Source: an uncultured Hyphomonadaceae bacterium (lineage in GTDB: Bacteria; Pseudomonadota; Alphaproteobacteria; Caulobacterales; Maricaulaceae). From it: a DNA stretch of 64,000 nt. Made by a program: the position numbers and the translations under genes. The notes under the pieces are model-generated. The model did no database searches. It saw nothing but the letters and a program-made list of their open reading frames with translations, and was not told the origin of the DNA. The stretch lies in contig CAJXPX010000005.1 of assembly GCA_913058335.1 (NCBI GenBank), positions 1-64,000 on the forward strand, written 5' to 3'. This document shows, piece after piece, positions 21,585-30,365 of the stretch; within the stretch, counting starts at the first letter, position 1; every line of letters begins with the position of its first letter.

Positions 21585-22274
21585 ATGTCTCATGCTACGC
21601 CCACAGGTGTTGTTGTTCAAAACATTGAACGTGTGCCATTGGATATTGTGGACCGTCTTGCTCAATCGGGAGTCTCGACTGTGTCAGAAGCGCAAGGTCG
21701 TACTGGCTGTATGAAACCTTATATGCGCCCGATTTACCCAGGTGCTCGCGTAGCAGGAAATGCCGTAACTGTTTCTATTCCGCCTGCAGATAATTGGATG
21801 ATTCATGTCGTTGTTGAGCAGTGCCAAGAAGGTGATATTCTCGTTATTTCTCCGACTTCAGAATCTGATGCCGGATATTTCGGGGATCTATTTGCGACCT
21901 CCTTGTTACAGCGCGGCGTACGCGGACTGATTATTGAAGGCGGCTGCCGCGATGTTGTAGATTTGAAGGAAATGGGTTTTCCTGTTTGGAGCAAATATAT
22001 TCACGGTACGGGAACCGTTAAAGAAACATTGGGATCGGTAAACATCCCGATAGTTTGCGCGGGACAATCTGTAAATCCGGGCGATGTTATTATTGCTGAT
22101 GATGACGGTGTTTGCGTCGTGCCGCACAGCACTGCTGCGGATGTAAAAGCAGGTGCTATTGCACGTGAAGAGAAAGAAGCCCGTAACCGGGCCAAATTTT
22201 TGGCAGGTGAACTCGGCCTTGATGTTTATGGCATGCGCGAAGACTTGGCGAAAAAGGGATTAAAGTACATCTGA
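21585..22274 (+). CDS. ligK: 4-carboxy-4-hydroxy-2-oxoadipate aldolase
   Basis: A class II aldolase of the RraA/HMG-CHA fold, 229 residues, that cleaves 4-carboxy-4-hydroxy-2-oxoadipate to pyruvate and oxaloacetate. The divalent-metal and pyruvate-binding motif is [20 protein letters not shown] followed by CRD, as in characterised members. [10 protein letters not shown] and [10 protein letters not shown] are further family landmarks. It starts one base after the ligJ stop and shares a base with the ligI start. This is the final carbon-carbon cleavage of the pathway. Confidence 0.95.
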   Translation: MSHATPTGVVVQNIERVPLDIVDRLAQSGVSTVSEAQGRTGCMKPYMRPIYPGARVAGNAVTVSIPPADNWMIHVVVEQCQEGDILVISPTSESDAGYFGDLFATSLLQRGVRGLIIEGGCRDVVDLKEMGFPVWSKYIHGTGTVKETLGSVNIPIVCAGQSVNPGDVIIADDDGVCVVPHSTAADVKAGAIAREEKEARNRAKFLAGELGLDVYGMREDLAKKGLKYI

Positions 22275-23179
22275 TGAATACGCCACAGATTCCTTCTAAG
22301 GGCGCGCGAGATGTGCATCAAGCGCCGCGTAAGCCGGCATTTACTCCGCCGCCCGGCGCAGTAGACGCGCATTGCCATGTTTTTGGTCCATCAGTGAAAT
22401 TTCCGTATTCTTCTAGCCGTAAATACACGCCTTATGATGCGCCTGCTGAAAAACTTTTTGCGTTGCGAGACCATTTGGGCTTTGAAAAAAATGTGCTTGT
22501 CCAGGCGAGCTGTCACGGCACGAATAATGACGCTATGGTCGATTGTTTGAAGAAAGCAGGGGACAATGCACGCGGCGTTGCGATTGTCTCTCCTGATATT
22601 TCTGATGAGGAGCTTCGAGCATTAGATGAAGTCGGCGTTCGCGGTGTCAGATTTAATTTTCTCAAACGTTTAGTCGATCCGACACCGAAATCAGTCTATT
22701 TGACTATCGCAAAACGCGTTGCCAAAATGGGATGGCATTGTGTTGTTTATTTTGAGGCAGACGAGATTGATGAGCTGGAAGCGTTTTTGACGCAAATCCC
22801 AACACTTGTTGTAATTGATCATATGGCTTGCCCTGATGTCGCGTTAACGGCTGAACATCCACAATTCGAAAAATTTATAAAGCTCATGTCAGATAACCCG
22901 AATTTTTGGGTGAAAGTATCCTGTCCTGAACGTCTCTCTATTACAGGCCCGCCTTATGAGGATGTTGTGCCCTTTGCACGAACTTTAGTTGAACATTTTC
23001 CCTCTCGGGTATTGTGGGGTACGGACTGGCCACATCCAAACATGAAAACGCATACTCCAGATGACGGGGAACTAGTAGATCGTATTCCACACATCGCCCG
23101 GACGGCTTCTTTACAACACAAATTATTGGTTGAAAATCCAATGAAACTATATTGGCCGGGACATAAGGTAGAGGCATAA
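22274..23179 (+). CDS. ligI: 2-pyrone-4,6-dicarboxylate lactonase
   Basis: An amidohydrolase superfamily lactonase of 301 residues that opens 2-pyrone-4,6-dicarboxylate. Landmarks shared with LigI: TPPPGAVDAHCHVFGP, LGFEKNVLVQASCHGT, GVRFNFLKRLVD, VIDHMACPD and WGTDWPHPNM. LigI works without a metal, using the conserved His and Asp residues of these motifs. Starts with ATG sharing the A of the ligK TGA stop. Confidence 0.95.
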   Translation: MNTPQIPSKGARDVHQAPRKPAFTPPPGAVDAHCHVFGPSVKFPYSSSRKYTPYDAPAEKLFALRDHLGFEKNVLVQASCHGTNNDAMVDCLKKAGDNARGVAIVSPDISDEELRALDEVGVRGVRFNFLKRLVDPTPKSVYLTIAKRVAKMGWHCVVYFEADEIDELEAFLTQIPTLVVIDHMACPDVALTAEHPQFEKFIKLMSDNPNFWVKVSCPERLSITGPPYEDVVPFARTLVEHFPSRVLWGTDWPHPNMKTHTPDDGELVDRIPHIARTASLQHKLLVENPMKLYWPGHKVEA

Positions 23180-23181
23180 TT

Positions 23182-24231
23182 ATGGTGGGGATTCCTTGTA
23201 TGCTAATGCGCGGGGGGACGTCGAAGGGCGCCTTTTTCCTTGCCTCCGATTTACCCGATGACCCTGTCAAAAGAGATGCGGTCTTGCTTAAGGTCATGGG
23301 GTCGCCCGACCCACGACAAATTGATGGGGTCGGCGGCGGACATCCCTTAACTAGTAAGGTTGCGATTATTTCGCCCTCGGATCGCGAAGACTGCGATGTA
23401 GATTATTATTTTATCCAAGTAAGTCCGGATTCTGATAAGGTCTCAGACAGCCAAAATTGTGGTAATTTGCTTGCTGCTGTTGGTCCCTTTGCCTTGGAAA
23501 AAGGCCTCGTCAAAACGAAGAGTTCGGAGACCACTGTGCGGGTTTATATGACCAATTCGCAAAGTCGCGCGGATTTAAGCCTAATTACGCCAGAGGGTAT
23601 GATCACCTATCAGGGAGAGACCAGGATTGATGGTGTGCCAGGAACTCATGCTGCTGTGATTCAAAATTATTTTGGTACAGCGGGGGCACAATGTGGTGCA
23701 TTACTGCCGACAGGGAATCCTCAGGATGAAATTGACGGTATAGCGTGCACATTGATTGATAATGGCATGCCGAGTGTCTTAATGAGAGCGATTGACTTTG
23801 GAATTTCAGGATATGAAACACCTTCGGAGTTAGAATCCAATGTTCGTTTGAAATCGGCGATTGAAGCCATAAGATTGCAAGCTGGGCCTATGATGAATTT
23901 GGGTAATGTTGAAGATAAAACAATTCCAAAAATGTGTTTGGTTTCACCTCCAAAACAGGGCGGCATAATAACAACCCGCACTTTTATTCCGCACCGCCTA
24001 CACGAAGCGGTTGGAGTCCTCGCCGCTGCGTCTGATGCGGCCGCCTGTATGATAGAGGGGAGCGTTGCATATGAAATCGCGGAATTCGAAAATATTAATC
24101 CATGCCGCGTTGATGTCGAGCATCCTACTGGAGCTCTTACAGTTGAACTTGAATGGTTAGGCGACAAAGTGATACGCACTGCGCTTATCCGCACCGCAAA
24201 CAAGTTGATGGAAGGGAAAGTTTTTCCATGA
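23182..24231 (+). CDS. ligU: 4-oxalomesaconate tautomerase, PrpF-like
   Basis: A PrpF-family isomerase of 349 residues with the two-lobed diaminopimelate-epimerase fold. LigU moves a double bond in 4-oxalomesaconate before hydration by LigJ. Family motifs are CMLMRGGTSKGAFF (catalytic Lys in TSKG), DGVGGGHPLTSKVAI, SQNCGN and RTFIPHRLHEAVGV. It begins 3 bases after ligI and ends in an ATGA overlap with the next gene. Plain PrpF aconitate isomerase is the alternative, but the operon context favours LigU. Confidence 0.9.
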   Translation: MVGIPCMLMRGGTSKGAFFLASDLPDDPVKRDAVLLKVMGSPDPRQIDGVGGGHPLTSKVAIISPSDREDCDVDYYFIQVSPDSDKVSDSQNCGNLLAAVGPFALEKGLVKTKSSETTVRVYMTNSQSRADLSLITPEGMITYQGETRIDGVPGTHAAVIQNYFGTAGAQCGALLPTGNPQDEIDGIACTLIDNGMPSVLMRAIDFGISGYETPSELESNVRLKSAIEAIRLQAGPMMNLGNVEDKTIPKMCLVSPPKQGGIITTRTFIPHRLHEAVGVLAAASDAAACMIEGSVAYEIAEFENINPCRVDVEHPTGALTVELEWLGDKVIRTALIRTANKLMEGKVFP

Positions 24232-25022
24232 AAATTGCATTGATTGGGTTTGGTGAGGCCGGCCAGATGTTTGCTGAAGGCTTACGGGCCAGAGCAGACA
24301 TCTATGCTTACGATATCAACATTACCGATGCCATGCAGAAGGCGGCCACTACACTAGGAGTGACCTTATCGTCATCCCAAGAGGCTGTTTTGGTCGACGC
24401 GGAATTAATTCTCTCCTTAGTAACAGCGGATCAATCTTCGATAGCGGCACAATCTGCCGCACCATTTATTAGCGCCGGTCAACCTTATTTGGAAATGAAC
24501 TCTGTTGCACCAAAAACGAAACAATTAAACGCGGAATTAATTCCTTCTTTGATTGATGTCGCGATTATGGCGCCTGTCCACCCCAAAAGAATGTCAGTTC
24601 CTTTATTGGTAGCTCACCCAAATTCAAACGAAATCACCGACTTATTAAAGGTGCTTGGCTTTAATGCGAAATCTGTCGGAGCGGATGTAGGTCACGCCGC
24701 AGCTATTAAAATGTGCCGATCAATTATGATTAAAGGGATGGAAGCCCTGACAATCGAATGTTTATCGACCGCTCGGTATTTTGGCGTCGAATCTGATGTT
24801 TTAGCTTCCCTTCACTCAAGCTTTCCGGAAATGGGGTGGGATAGAGACCGCGCTGACTATTGGTTCGGCCGAGTTGCCTTGCATGGTCAAAGACGTGCCG
24901 CGGAAATGCGCGAAGTGGCAAAGACTGTCGCAGATGCAGGAGTGCCCTCTGAAATGTCTTTGGAAGTGTCCAAAACACAAGCAATATATGCTGGCAACAT
25001 ATCTTATTTAAAAGGTGAGTAG
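24228..25022 (+). CDS. NAD(P)-binding dehydrogenase, DUF1932 family
   Basis: A 264-residue protein of the beta-hydroxyacid dehydrogenase class. It has an N-terminal Rossmann motif ALIGFGEAGQMFAEGL and a central EMNSVAPKTKQ where relatives bind substrate. The C-terminal helical domain is of DUF1932 type (AAAIKMCRSIMIKGMEALTIEC), with Lys in KMCRS at the place of the catalytic lysine. ATG at 24228 overlaps the ligU stop. It ends the operon. Its reaction in protocatechuate breakdown is unknown; reversible reduction of a 2-oxo or 4-hydroxy dicarboxylate intermediate is a guess. Confidence 0.82.
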   Translation: MKIALIGFGEAGQMFAEGLRARADIYAYDINITDAMQKAATTLGVTLSSSQEAVLVDAELILSLVTADQSSIAAQSAAPFISAGQPYLEMNSVAPKTKQLNAELIPSLIDVAIMAPVHPKRMSVPLLVAHPNSNEITDLLKVLGFNAKSVGADVGHAAAIKMCRSIMIKGMEALTIECLSTARYFGVESDVLASLHSSFPEMGWDRDRADYWFGRVALHGQRRAAEMREVAKTVADAGVPSEMSLEVSKTQAIYAGNISYLKGE

Positions 25023-25335
25023 CTAAAATAGATAACTTTTCTCCCTACTTGTGCCTTTACTTTGATTAAAGCCTAAAAGTCATTCTCTTATAGCTTTTGG
25101 ATGTTTTACTAAACCCCGCGTAAAATTTGTATGTCATTGATGCAATCGCAGCAAATAATGTTGACCTGTCTATATTTGGTGCAGTTGAAATATTACGGAT
25201 GATGTGAATCATGCATAAAGTGATATAGGGTATCGGATAACCCTTAAAAATATAGCCAAGGCATGACCTAATATTTTAAGAGTTGGAAAAACCATTGCGC
25301 CCAGTTTTGTGAAATTCGAATTGGTTCATTATATG

Positions 25336-25362
25336 TGTCACCTCTTGTAAAATCAGGTGACA
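25336..25362. repeat. Inverted repeat TGTCACCT / AGGTGACA
   Basis: Perfect 8-bp arms at 25336-25343 and 25355-25362, 11-base loop, then GAGCCTTTT. It could be a weak terminator for transcripts from the lig operon about 310 bp upstream, or a regulator site; its TGTCA/TGACA halves are like those of the abiE operator at 25735. Confidence 0.5.
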
Positions 25363-25734
25363 GAGCCTTTTCTGGTCAACTCATTTGCATGACTTGCTTT
25401 TATACTTGGTTATTTTTAGTTTAGTCATTCTACTGTGCCCTTAAGCCACAATGGATTTAAAATCCTGTAGATGTTAGATTTATTAGGCCTTATCCTTGAA
25501 CAACCCTCTTTTATGAGAACTTTTATTCTAAAGAATCAACAATTTAAGGTGAGTGTTGCGCCCATGATGGATTGGAGCGACTATCTAATGAAAACAATGA
25601 CTTAGACGCCCGCGTGTGCAATTTGTGTGCAGTGCGAAAAAGTTTTGAGCGTGAAATTAGGTGTATTTTGGTGTAAATCAGGGACGTATTCAGGGCTTGG
25701 GTATTGATCAGAAATGCGAATAAAAGTTCTTGTA

Positions 25735-25753
25735 ACTGTCATAATGTGACAGT
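25735..25753. promoter_or_regulatory. Operator palindrome upstream of abiE
   Basis: ACTGTCA (25735-25741), 5-base spacer, TGACAGT (25747-25753): a perfect inverted repeat ending 12 bases before the abiEi start codon. AbiEi-type antitoxins are known to repress their own operon by binding inverted repeats at the promoter, so this is the probable autoregulatory site. No Shine-Dalgarno is visible between it and the ATG. Confidence 0.7.
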
Positions 25754-25765
25754 ATATAGAATTTT

Positions 25766-26458
25766 ATGAGTGCATTGGTTTCACTTGTTATTGACGCCGG
25801 ATATGCAAACCGTATCTTAAACGATCGGCAATTAGCGCGTATCTTGGGCGGAAGCGATGATCGGCGTTATGGTCAGGTCAAACGCGCCTTGAAGTCCGGT
25901 GATCTTATTCGGGTCAAACGAGGCTATTATGCACTCTCAGAACGGCATAGGACAAACCCTGTCCACCCCTATGCTCTGGCGCAGGCCCTGGTGTTCGGCA
26001 GCTACATTTCAATGGAAACAGCATTAGCGTTTCATGGCTGGATTCCCGAAGCCGTCTATACGACCGTGAGCGTCACGCCCGGACGAAAGTCTCAACAGGT
26101 TGACCATGAACACTTTGGACGATTTGAATTCAATCCTCTGGCGCTTCATAAGTCAGGCTTCCTTTCAGGCGTGGAGCGCCACGTCTTGAGTGAGCAACCG
26201 GCCCTTATTGCATCACCACTAAGAGCCCTGATGGATATTGTGGCCTATCGTAAGCAGAACTGGGGAGGCATGAGTTGGGTTGAAACGGGGTTGCGTATTG
26301 AACACTCTAACCTTTTAACGCTCAGCGGTGCGGATTTCGACGCTCTTAAAACCGTTTACAAGCATAAAACTGCCAATGAATTCCTGACCGATTTTGAAGC
26401 CGCCATTTTCGAATTAGGATCGAAGAGTTCATCTATTCAGAATGTAGGTGCGGCATGA
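25766..26458 (+). CDS. abiEi: AbiEi family antitoxin, type IV toxin-antitoxin
   Basis: An antitoxin and transcriptional repressor of 230 residues. The N-terminal winged helix (about residues 14-52: LARILGGSDDRRYGQVKRAL, KSGDLIRVKRGYYALS) and the following YISMETALAFHGWIPEAVY segment are typical of AbiEi proteins. In these abortive-infection systems the antitoxin counteracts the AbiEii nucleotidyltransferase without direct binding. The stop overlaps the toxin start (ATGA), as expected for such pairs. It sits at the edge of the accessory region. Confidence 0.88.
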   Translation: MSALVSLVIDAGYANRILNDRQLARILGGSDDRRYGQVKRALKSGDLIRVKRGYYALSERHRTNPVHPYALAQALVFGSYISMETALAFHGWIPEAVYTTVSVTPGRKSQQVDHEHFGRFEFNPLALHKSGFLSGVERHVLSEQPALIASPLRALMDIVAYRKQNWGGMSWVETGLRIEHSNLLTLSGADFDALKTVYKHKTANEFLTDFEAAIFELGSKSSSIQNVGAA

Positions 26459-27318
26459 ACGATATTATTCAAGCGAGGCTTTCAAAGTATCAGGTGGCAA
26501 ACGCTGTTGAGGAAGAAAACGCAACGAAAGAAATCATTCAAGAGATTGCGCTTTACGGGCTTTGGCGCGCCAAGTTTTTTGATGTTGCCGTTTTTCAAGG
26601 CGGCACAAGCCTGCGTATTTTACACAAATTGCCTCGATTTTCCGAAGACCTCGACTTCTTGCTCCGTGAGCCAGATCTCAAATTTGATTGGGCCCCGTAT
26701 TTGAAAGTGCTGACAGCTACGTTCGAAGAATATGGCTTAAATCCTGAAACTGTCTCGAAAGCGCAAATGGATAAACGTATCCGAAATGCTGTTATCAAGG
26801 ATAGCTCGGTTGCCAATCAGTTGGATTTGTCTTTCGGCCGAAGTGACGCTCGGAAGAAACTCAAAATCAAACTGGAAATTGATGTCGAGCCGCCTGCGTA
26901 TTCGGGCGAGGCTTTTACCTTTTTGGATTTTCCGGTAGATTATGAAGTTCGTCATCAGGACTTGTCCTCAAATTTTGCACTCAAAATCCATGCCCTTTTG
27001 TGCCGTGAATATGTGAAGGGCAGGGACTGGTATGATTTCGCTTGGTATGTGGCGCAAGGGCATTTTCCAAACTTGCCGCATCTCGAAGCCGCTTTACGCC
27101 AGTTTGGGCCGTGGTCTGGTGATGAGAGCCTTAGCATTGAAAAGGACTGGCTTGAAAGCACACTGGCTAAGCGGATTAAAGAAATTGATTGGGAAAATAC
27201 CAAGCGGGATGTTCTTAGGTTTTTACGTCCGGTAGAGGCAGAGTCTTTAAGCGTATGGAGTGATAGGTTCTTTGAAGCTAAGCTAAGCAAGCTGTTCTCG
27301 GAAGTATGTCTGATATGA
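26455..27318 (+). CDS. abiEii: AbiEii family nucleotidyltransferase toxin
   Basis: A toxin of the AbiEii/AbiGii family, 287 residues, a DNA-polymerase-beta-type nucleotidyltransferase that inactivates host tRNA or related acceptors. The catalytic motif GGTSLRILHKLPRFSEDLDF (G-G-T-S-L and D-x-D, about residues 45-65) is intact; a later LKIHALLCREYVKGRDWYDF contributes the conserved Lys and Asp of motif III/IV. The length is normal. With abiEi it forms a complete defence module, presumably active. Confidence 0.9.
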   Translation: MNDIIQARLSKYQVANAVEEENATKEIIQEIALYGLWRAKFFDVAVFQGGTSLRILHKLPRFSEDLDFLLREPDLKFDWAPYLKVLTATFEEYGLNPETVSKAQMDKRIRNAVIKDSSVANQLDLSFGRSDARKKLKIKLEIDVEPPAYSGEAFTFLDFPVDYEVRHQDLSSNFALKIHALLCREYVKGRDWYDFAWYVAQGHFPNLPHLEAALRQFGPWSGDESLSIEKDWLESTLAKRIKEIDWENTKRDVLRFLRPVEAESLSVWSDRFFEAKLSKLFSEVCLI

Positions 27319-27349
27319 AGCCGCGAATATGGGATTTTGAACAAATAAA

Positions 27350-27374
27350 GGTTCGAGTCCGCAAGCAGGAGCCA
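27350..27374. other. tRNA-Asn 3'-end-like remnant, possible attachment site
   Basis: GGTTCGAGTCC (27350-27360) reads as a tRNA T-loop, followed by GCAAGCAGGAGCCA (27361-27374) as acceptor arm, G discriminator and CCA, the pattern of tRNA-Asn. The bases before 27350 do not continue a tRNA (the T stem fails to pair), so no complete gene is present. Integrases leave such 3' ends when elements insert into tRNA genes. The last 16 bases recur at 35516-35531. No integrase gene is in the window. The tRNA reading comes from pattern recall only. Confidence 0.4.
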
Positions 27375-27595
27375 ATAAAAATTAAATAAAGCAATAAAAT
27401 CAGTTACTTAATGCGCCTTCATTTTTCAAAAAGGGCACATGAGGGGGCGCGTAAAAGGGCACATGAAAGGACACGTTGGCCCGTTTGAAAACTAAGGTGC
27501 GAATATTAACAAAAAAATCAAACGTGATTCGTTTTCAGTTTTCCCCTGCGTTAGGTTGCTTACTGAGACCATATTCGTCTTCGGCGAGGGAATAG
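27358..27595 (+). repeat. Long direct repeat, copy A (238 bp)
   Basis: This stretch matches 35515-35752 without gaps, with about 20 mismatches counted by eye (about 91% identity), in the same orientation and 8157 bp apart. It starts at TCCGCAAGCAGGAGCCA and ends near GGGAATAG. It carries no convincing gene but includes a four-unit 12-bp array. The copies bracket the acetaldehyde dehydrogenase to Fic cassette. Confidence 0.93.
27433..27476 (+). repeat. 12-bp-period array, four units (copy A)
   Basis: GGGCACAT (27433), GGGCGCGT (27445), GGGCACAT (27457) and GGACACGT (27469), spaced exactly 12 bp. The same spacing and a related 8-mer occur at 35590 and over the start of the Fic gene at 34093. 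Phased 12-bp units are close to one helical turn and suggest cooperative protein binding or a degenerate minisatellite. Confidence 0.75.
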
Positions 27596-27706
27596 CATAG
27601 GTCTTCGGAGACCATGACTTGAGTTGAACTACTGATGGGACTGTAGCATTGCTATTGTTTGATAGGAGGTTACGCACTCTAGCCTCAGCATTGTGTCATA
27701 TTTTTT

Positions 27707-27735
27707 TGTCTCGCAACTGTCTCAATAATGAGACA
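27707..27735. promoter_or_regulatory. Probable activator site for the acetaldehyde dehydrogenase gene
   Basis: A perfect palindrome TGTCTCA (27718-27724), ATAA, TGAGACA (27729-27735), with an extra direct half-site TGTCTCG at 27707-27713. TGT...ACA dyads of this kind are bound by AcoR/MimR-type GAF-Fis regulators. Such a regulator is encoded at 32315 in the same cassette, and the site is 108 bp ahead of the dehydrogenase start. Confidence 0.6.
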
Positions 27736-27843
27736 CTTTGTCTACATTGTTAATTCTCCTACCTTTTTTACAAGCCGCGACTGTGCAAGCTTTCGGTTAG
27801 ACGCTGCAACAAGTGGTGCGTAAACAACATAGGGGAATCTCAG

Positions 27844-29373
27844 ATGGCCGAAGCCGATCCTGTACAATCAAATCTAATCGTAATGAAACCTCCGTTTAAA
27901 AAACGGTATGACAATTTTATTGGTGGGAAATTTACTCCGCCTAAAGCTGGGCGGTATTTTGACAATCCGTCCCCTGTGACGGGTAAGAAAATATGTGAAA
28001 TCGCGCGCTCTGACGCCGACGATATAAATGCCGCGCTCGATGCCGCTCACGCCGCAAAAGATGCTTGGGGCAAAACCTCCGTTGCTGAGCGGGCCTTGAT
28101 GCTGCACCGAATTGCGGACCGCATGGAAGAAAATCTCGATTTGCTCGCGACTGCTGAGACGTGGGATAATGGCAAACCCATCCGCGAGACTATGGCGGCG
28201 GACTTGCCGCTGGCCATTGACCATTTCCGCTATTTCGCCGGATGCATTCGCGCACAAGAAGGCGGCATCAGCGAAATTGACAATGACACTGTCGCTTATC
28301 ACTTCCACGAACCGCTTGGCGTTGTCGGTCAAATCATTCCGTGGAACTTCCCACTTCTCATGGCGACATGGAAACTGGCACCCGCGCTTGCGGCGGGCAA
28401 TTGCGTTGTCTTGAAACCTGCCGAGCAAACCCCGGCCAGTATTCTGGTTTGGGCAGAGCTCATTGGCGATATCCTCCCCGATGGCGTGCTCAATATCGTC
28501 AATGGATTTGGCCTTGAGGCAGGTAAACCGCTCGCCTCCAGTAACCGTATCGCCAAAATTGCGTTTACAGGCGAGACAACAACGGGCCGCCTCATCATGC
28601 AATATGCGTCGGAAAATATCATCCCGGTCACATTGGAACTTGGCGGTAAATCACCAAACATCTTCTTCAAAGACGTTATGCGCGAAGACGATGATTATCT
28701 CGACAAGGCGATTGAAGGCTTTGTGATGTTCGCTCTTAATCAAGGCGAGGTTTGCACCTGTCCATCCCGGGCCCTTGTTCACGAGTCCATCTATGATGAG
28801 TTCATGGAGCGGGTCTTGAAACGGGTCGGGGCCATTGTGCAGGGCAACCCGCTTGATCCGGCGACCATGCTGGGCGCTCAGGCTTCATCGGAGCAAAAAG
28901 AGAAGATCATGTCCTATTTTGATATTGGACGGCAAGAGGGCGCGAAAGTCCTCATTGGCGGCGATGCGGCTGATTTGGGTGGCGAGCTGTCTGAGGGCTA
29001 TTACGTCAATCCAACCGTTCTTGAAGGCCACAATAAAATGCGGGTGTTCCAAGAAGAAATCTTTGGGCCTGTGGTCTCTGTCACGACATTCAAAGACGAT
29101 GATGACGCGCTCGAAATCGCAAATGACACACTCTACGGCCTTGGAGCAGGCGTGTGGTCCCGCGACGCAAATACATGTTACCGCTTTGGCCGCAATGTTC
29201 AGGCGGGCCGTGTTTGGACGAACTGCTACCACGCCTATCCGGCCCATGCTGCGTTTGGCGGGTATAAACAGTCCGGCATTGGACGGGAGAACCACCTGAA
29301 AATGCTGGACCATTATCAGCAGACTAAGAATATGTTGGTCTCATACGCTCCGCAAAAACTGGGCTTCTTCTAA
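27844..29373 (+). CDS. NAD-dependent acetaldehyde dehydrogenase (ExaC/AcoD-like)
   Basis: An aldehyde dehydrogenase of 509 residues, closest in features to the ExaC/AcoD group that oxidises acetaldehyde to acetate. The nucleophile motif is [12 protein letters not shown] (two cysteines, as in ExaC), with [11 protein letters not shown] and the C-terminal [16 protein letters not shown] and LGFF ending. AGGGGA lies about 9 bases before the ATG. The DUF779 gene downstream is a frequent companion of this group, and acetyl-CoA synthetase follows, giving a route from acetaldehyde (ethanol) to acetyl-CoA. Its GC content is visibly higher than that of the lig operon. Confidence 0.9.
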   Translation: MAEADPVQSNLIVMKPPFKKRYDNFIGGKFTPPKAGRYFDNPSPVTGKKICEIARSDADDINAALDAAHAAKDAWGKTSVAERALMLHRIADRMEENLDLLATAETWDNGKPIRETMAADLPLAIDHFRYFAGCIRAQEGGISEIDNDTVAYHFHEPLGVVGQIIPWNFPLLMATWKLAPALAAGNCVVLKPAEQTPASILVWAELIGDILPDGVLNIVNGFGLEAGKPLASSNRIAKIAFTGETTTGRLIMQYASENIIPVTLELGGKSPNIFFKDVMREDDDYLDKAIEGFVMFALNQGEVCTCPSRALVHESIYDEFMERVLKRVGAIVQGNPLDPATMLGAQASSEQKEKIMSYFDIGRQEGAKVLIGGDAADLGGELSEGYYVNPTVLEGHNKMRVFQEEIFGPVVSVTTFKDDDDALEIANDTLYGLGAGVWSRDANTCYRFGRNVQAGRVWTNCYHAYPAHAAFGGYKQSGIGRENHLKMLDHYQQTKNMLVSYAPQKLGFF

Positions 29374-29384
29374 GCTTATCATCC

Positions 29385-29417
29385 CCGTTTCCTGCTAGCG
29401 CGGGAAACGGTCTCTAT
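29385..29417 (+). terminator. Hairpin after the acetaldehyde dehydrogenase gene
   Basis: CCGTTTCC (29385-29392) and GGAAACGG (29403-29410) form an 8-bp stem with a 10-base loop, 12 bp past the stop. The following TCTCTATT is only moderately T-rich, so it may be a weak terminator. Confidence 0.5.
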
Positions 29418-29539
29418 TCGGTATTGCCGCCGTAAAATGAGCGGCAAACCGAACGGCTATGCGCGGTATTTATATGCCCTGCTCTTAGCCCAACACTCCA
29501 GGCGGGATTGTTGAAATAAGGGAGGATAGGAGATTTCCC

Positions 29540-30277
29540 ATGCAAAATAATAAAGTAATAAATACGGTAAAAATATCTGCCGCTGTCTTTGGTTTGGTCT
29601 GTTTAAGTGGAGGTACGGCTCTTGCGGAGGACGGACCTGAAGCCTCTACTCTTGCAAAAGACGGACTGTCATTCTCGGCGAGTTTAACAGGGGCCACAGA
29701 ATATGTTTGGCGCGGCGTCGAGCAATCAGGCGGTGACCCTGCGATTTTCGGATCTGTTTCCGCTGCTTATAATGGCTTCTACGCCGGAGTCGGCGCAGAG
29801 AATGTCGACTTTCTCGGCATCAATACAGAATATGATATGTGGGCCGGCTGGGGCGGCGATATTGGCAGCAATGTAAGGCTAGACCTCACTGTTGTGCGTT
29901 ACGGCTATATCGACGCGCCTGACGGGATCGACCTCGATACGACAGAGTTAAAAGCCGGGCTTTCAACGACCCTCGGAAAAGCCTCTGTTGGTGCCGTCGT
30001 TCATTGGACAAATGATTTCTTTGCGACAGAGGAATCTGCGACATATTTAGAATTCAACGGGAGCATTCCGGTAGCTAAAAAATTGAGTGCGTCCGGGACG
30101 CTTGCTCGCCAGTTTCTAGATGATGACGATGCCAGCTATATGACATGGAACGCCGGGCTCACCTATGCCGTGGCGGATAATCTCGGTCTCGATGTCCGCT
30201 ATATCGATACGGACATTAAAAATTCTGGCGGCACTGCCGACTCGCGCATCGTTGCCGGGTTCACAGCGTCTTTTTAG
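29540..30277 (+). CDS. TorF family putative porin
   Basis: An outer-membrane beta-barrel of 245 residues. It begins with a signal peptide (basic start, hydrophobic ISAAVFGLVCLSGGTALA, cleavage after ALA). The family landmarks are SLTGATEYVWRGVEQSGGDP and GFYAGVGAENVDF, followed by repeated amphipathic strands, and it ends in the aromatic residue of TASF. TorF (Gcw_chp) proteins are presumed small-molecule pores. AGGAG precedes the ATG. It has its own strong terminator, so it is probably a separate transcript in the acetate cassette; acetate or alcohol passage is a guess. Confidence 0.88.
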   Translation: MQNNKVINTVKISAAVFGLVCLSGGTALAEDGPEASTLAKDGLSFSASLTGATEYVWRGVEQSGGDPAIFGSVSAAYNGFYAGVGAENVDFLGINTEYDMWAGWGGDIGSNVRLDLTVVRYGYIDAPDGIDLDTTELKAGLSTTLGKASVGAVVHWTNDFFATEESATYLEFNGSIPVAKKLSASGTLARQFLDDDDASYMTWNAGLTYAVADNLGLDVRYIDTDIKNSGGTADSRIVAGFTASF

Positions 30278-30292
30278 CTTCGTTCTCGCCTG

Positions 30293-30336
30293 CCTCCAAT
30301 CTTGCCGAATAGTTTGGTAAGATTGGAGGGCTTTTT
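30293..30336 (+). terminator. Strong intrinsic terminator after the porin gene
   Basis: An 11-bp perfect stem, CCTCCAATCTT (30293-30303) and AAGATTGGAGG (30319-30329), followed by GCTTTTT. Confidence 0.92.
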
Positions 30337-30365
30337 GGACGTTTGAGAGAATATGGGAATTGAAT

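Larger units (their letters stand above)
25023..25765. other. 743-bp AT-rich intergenic region between lig operon and abiE
   Basis: No convincing gene on either strand. It contains an 8-bp inverted repeat at 25336-25362, a 14-base string AAAACAATGACTTA at 25591-25604 that recurs at 35489-35502 just ahead of the second 238-bp repeat, a doubled GTGTGCA at 25614-25630, and the abiE operator at its right end. It looks like the scar of an insertion. Confidence 0.6.

Noticed and set aside
23182-24231. Naming the PrpF-like gene aconitate isomerase
   Set aside because: No methylcitrate-cycle genes (prpC, prpD, acnD) are near. Its place between ligI and the DUF1932 gene favours LigU.
27433-27476. The 12-bp-period arrays as a CRISPR or iteron origin
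   Set aside because: Units are only 8-12 bp with no spacers, no cas genes and no replication initiator gene nearby. They are better read as operator-like or minisatellite repeats.
27874-28602. Antisense frame of 242 residues opposite the acetaldehyde dehydrogenase gene
   Set aside because: It is explained by the higher GC and codon bias of the sense gene. No homologous motif is visible.
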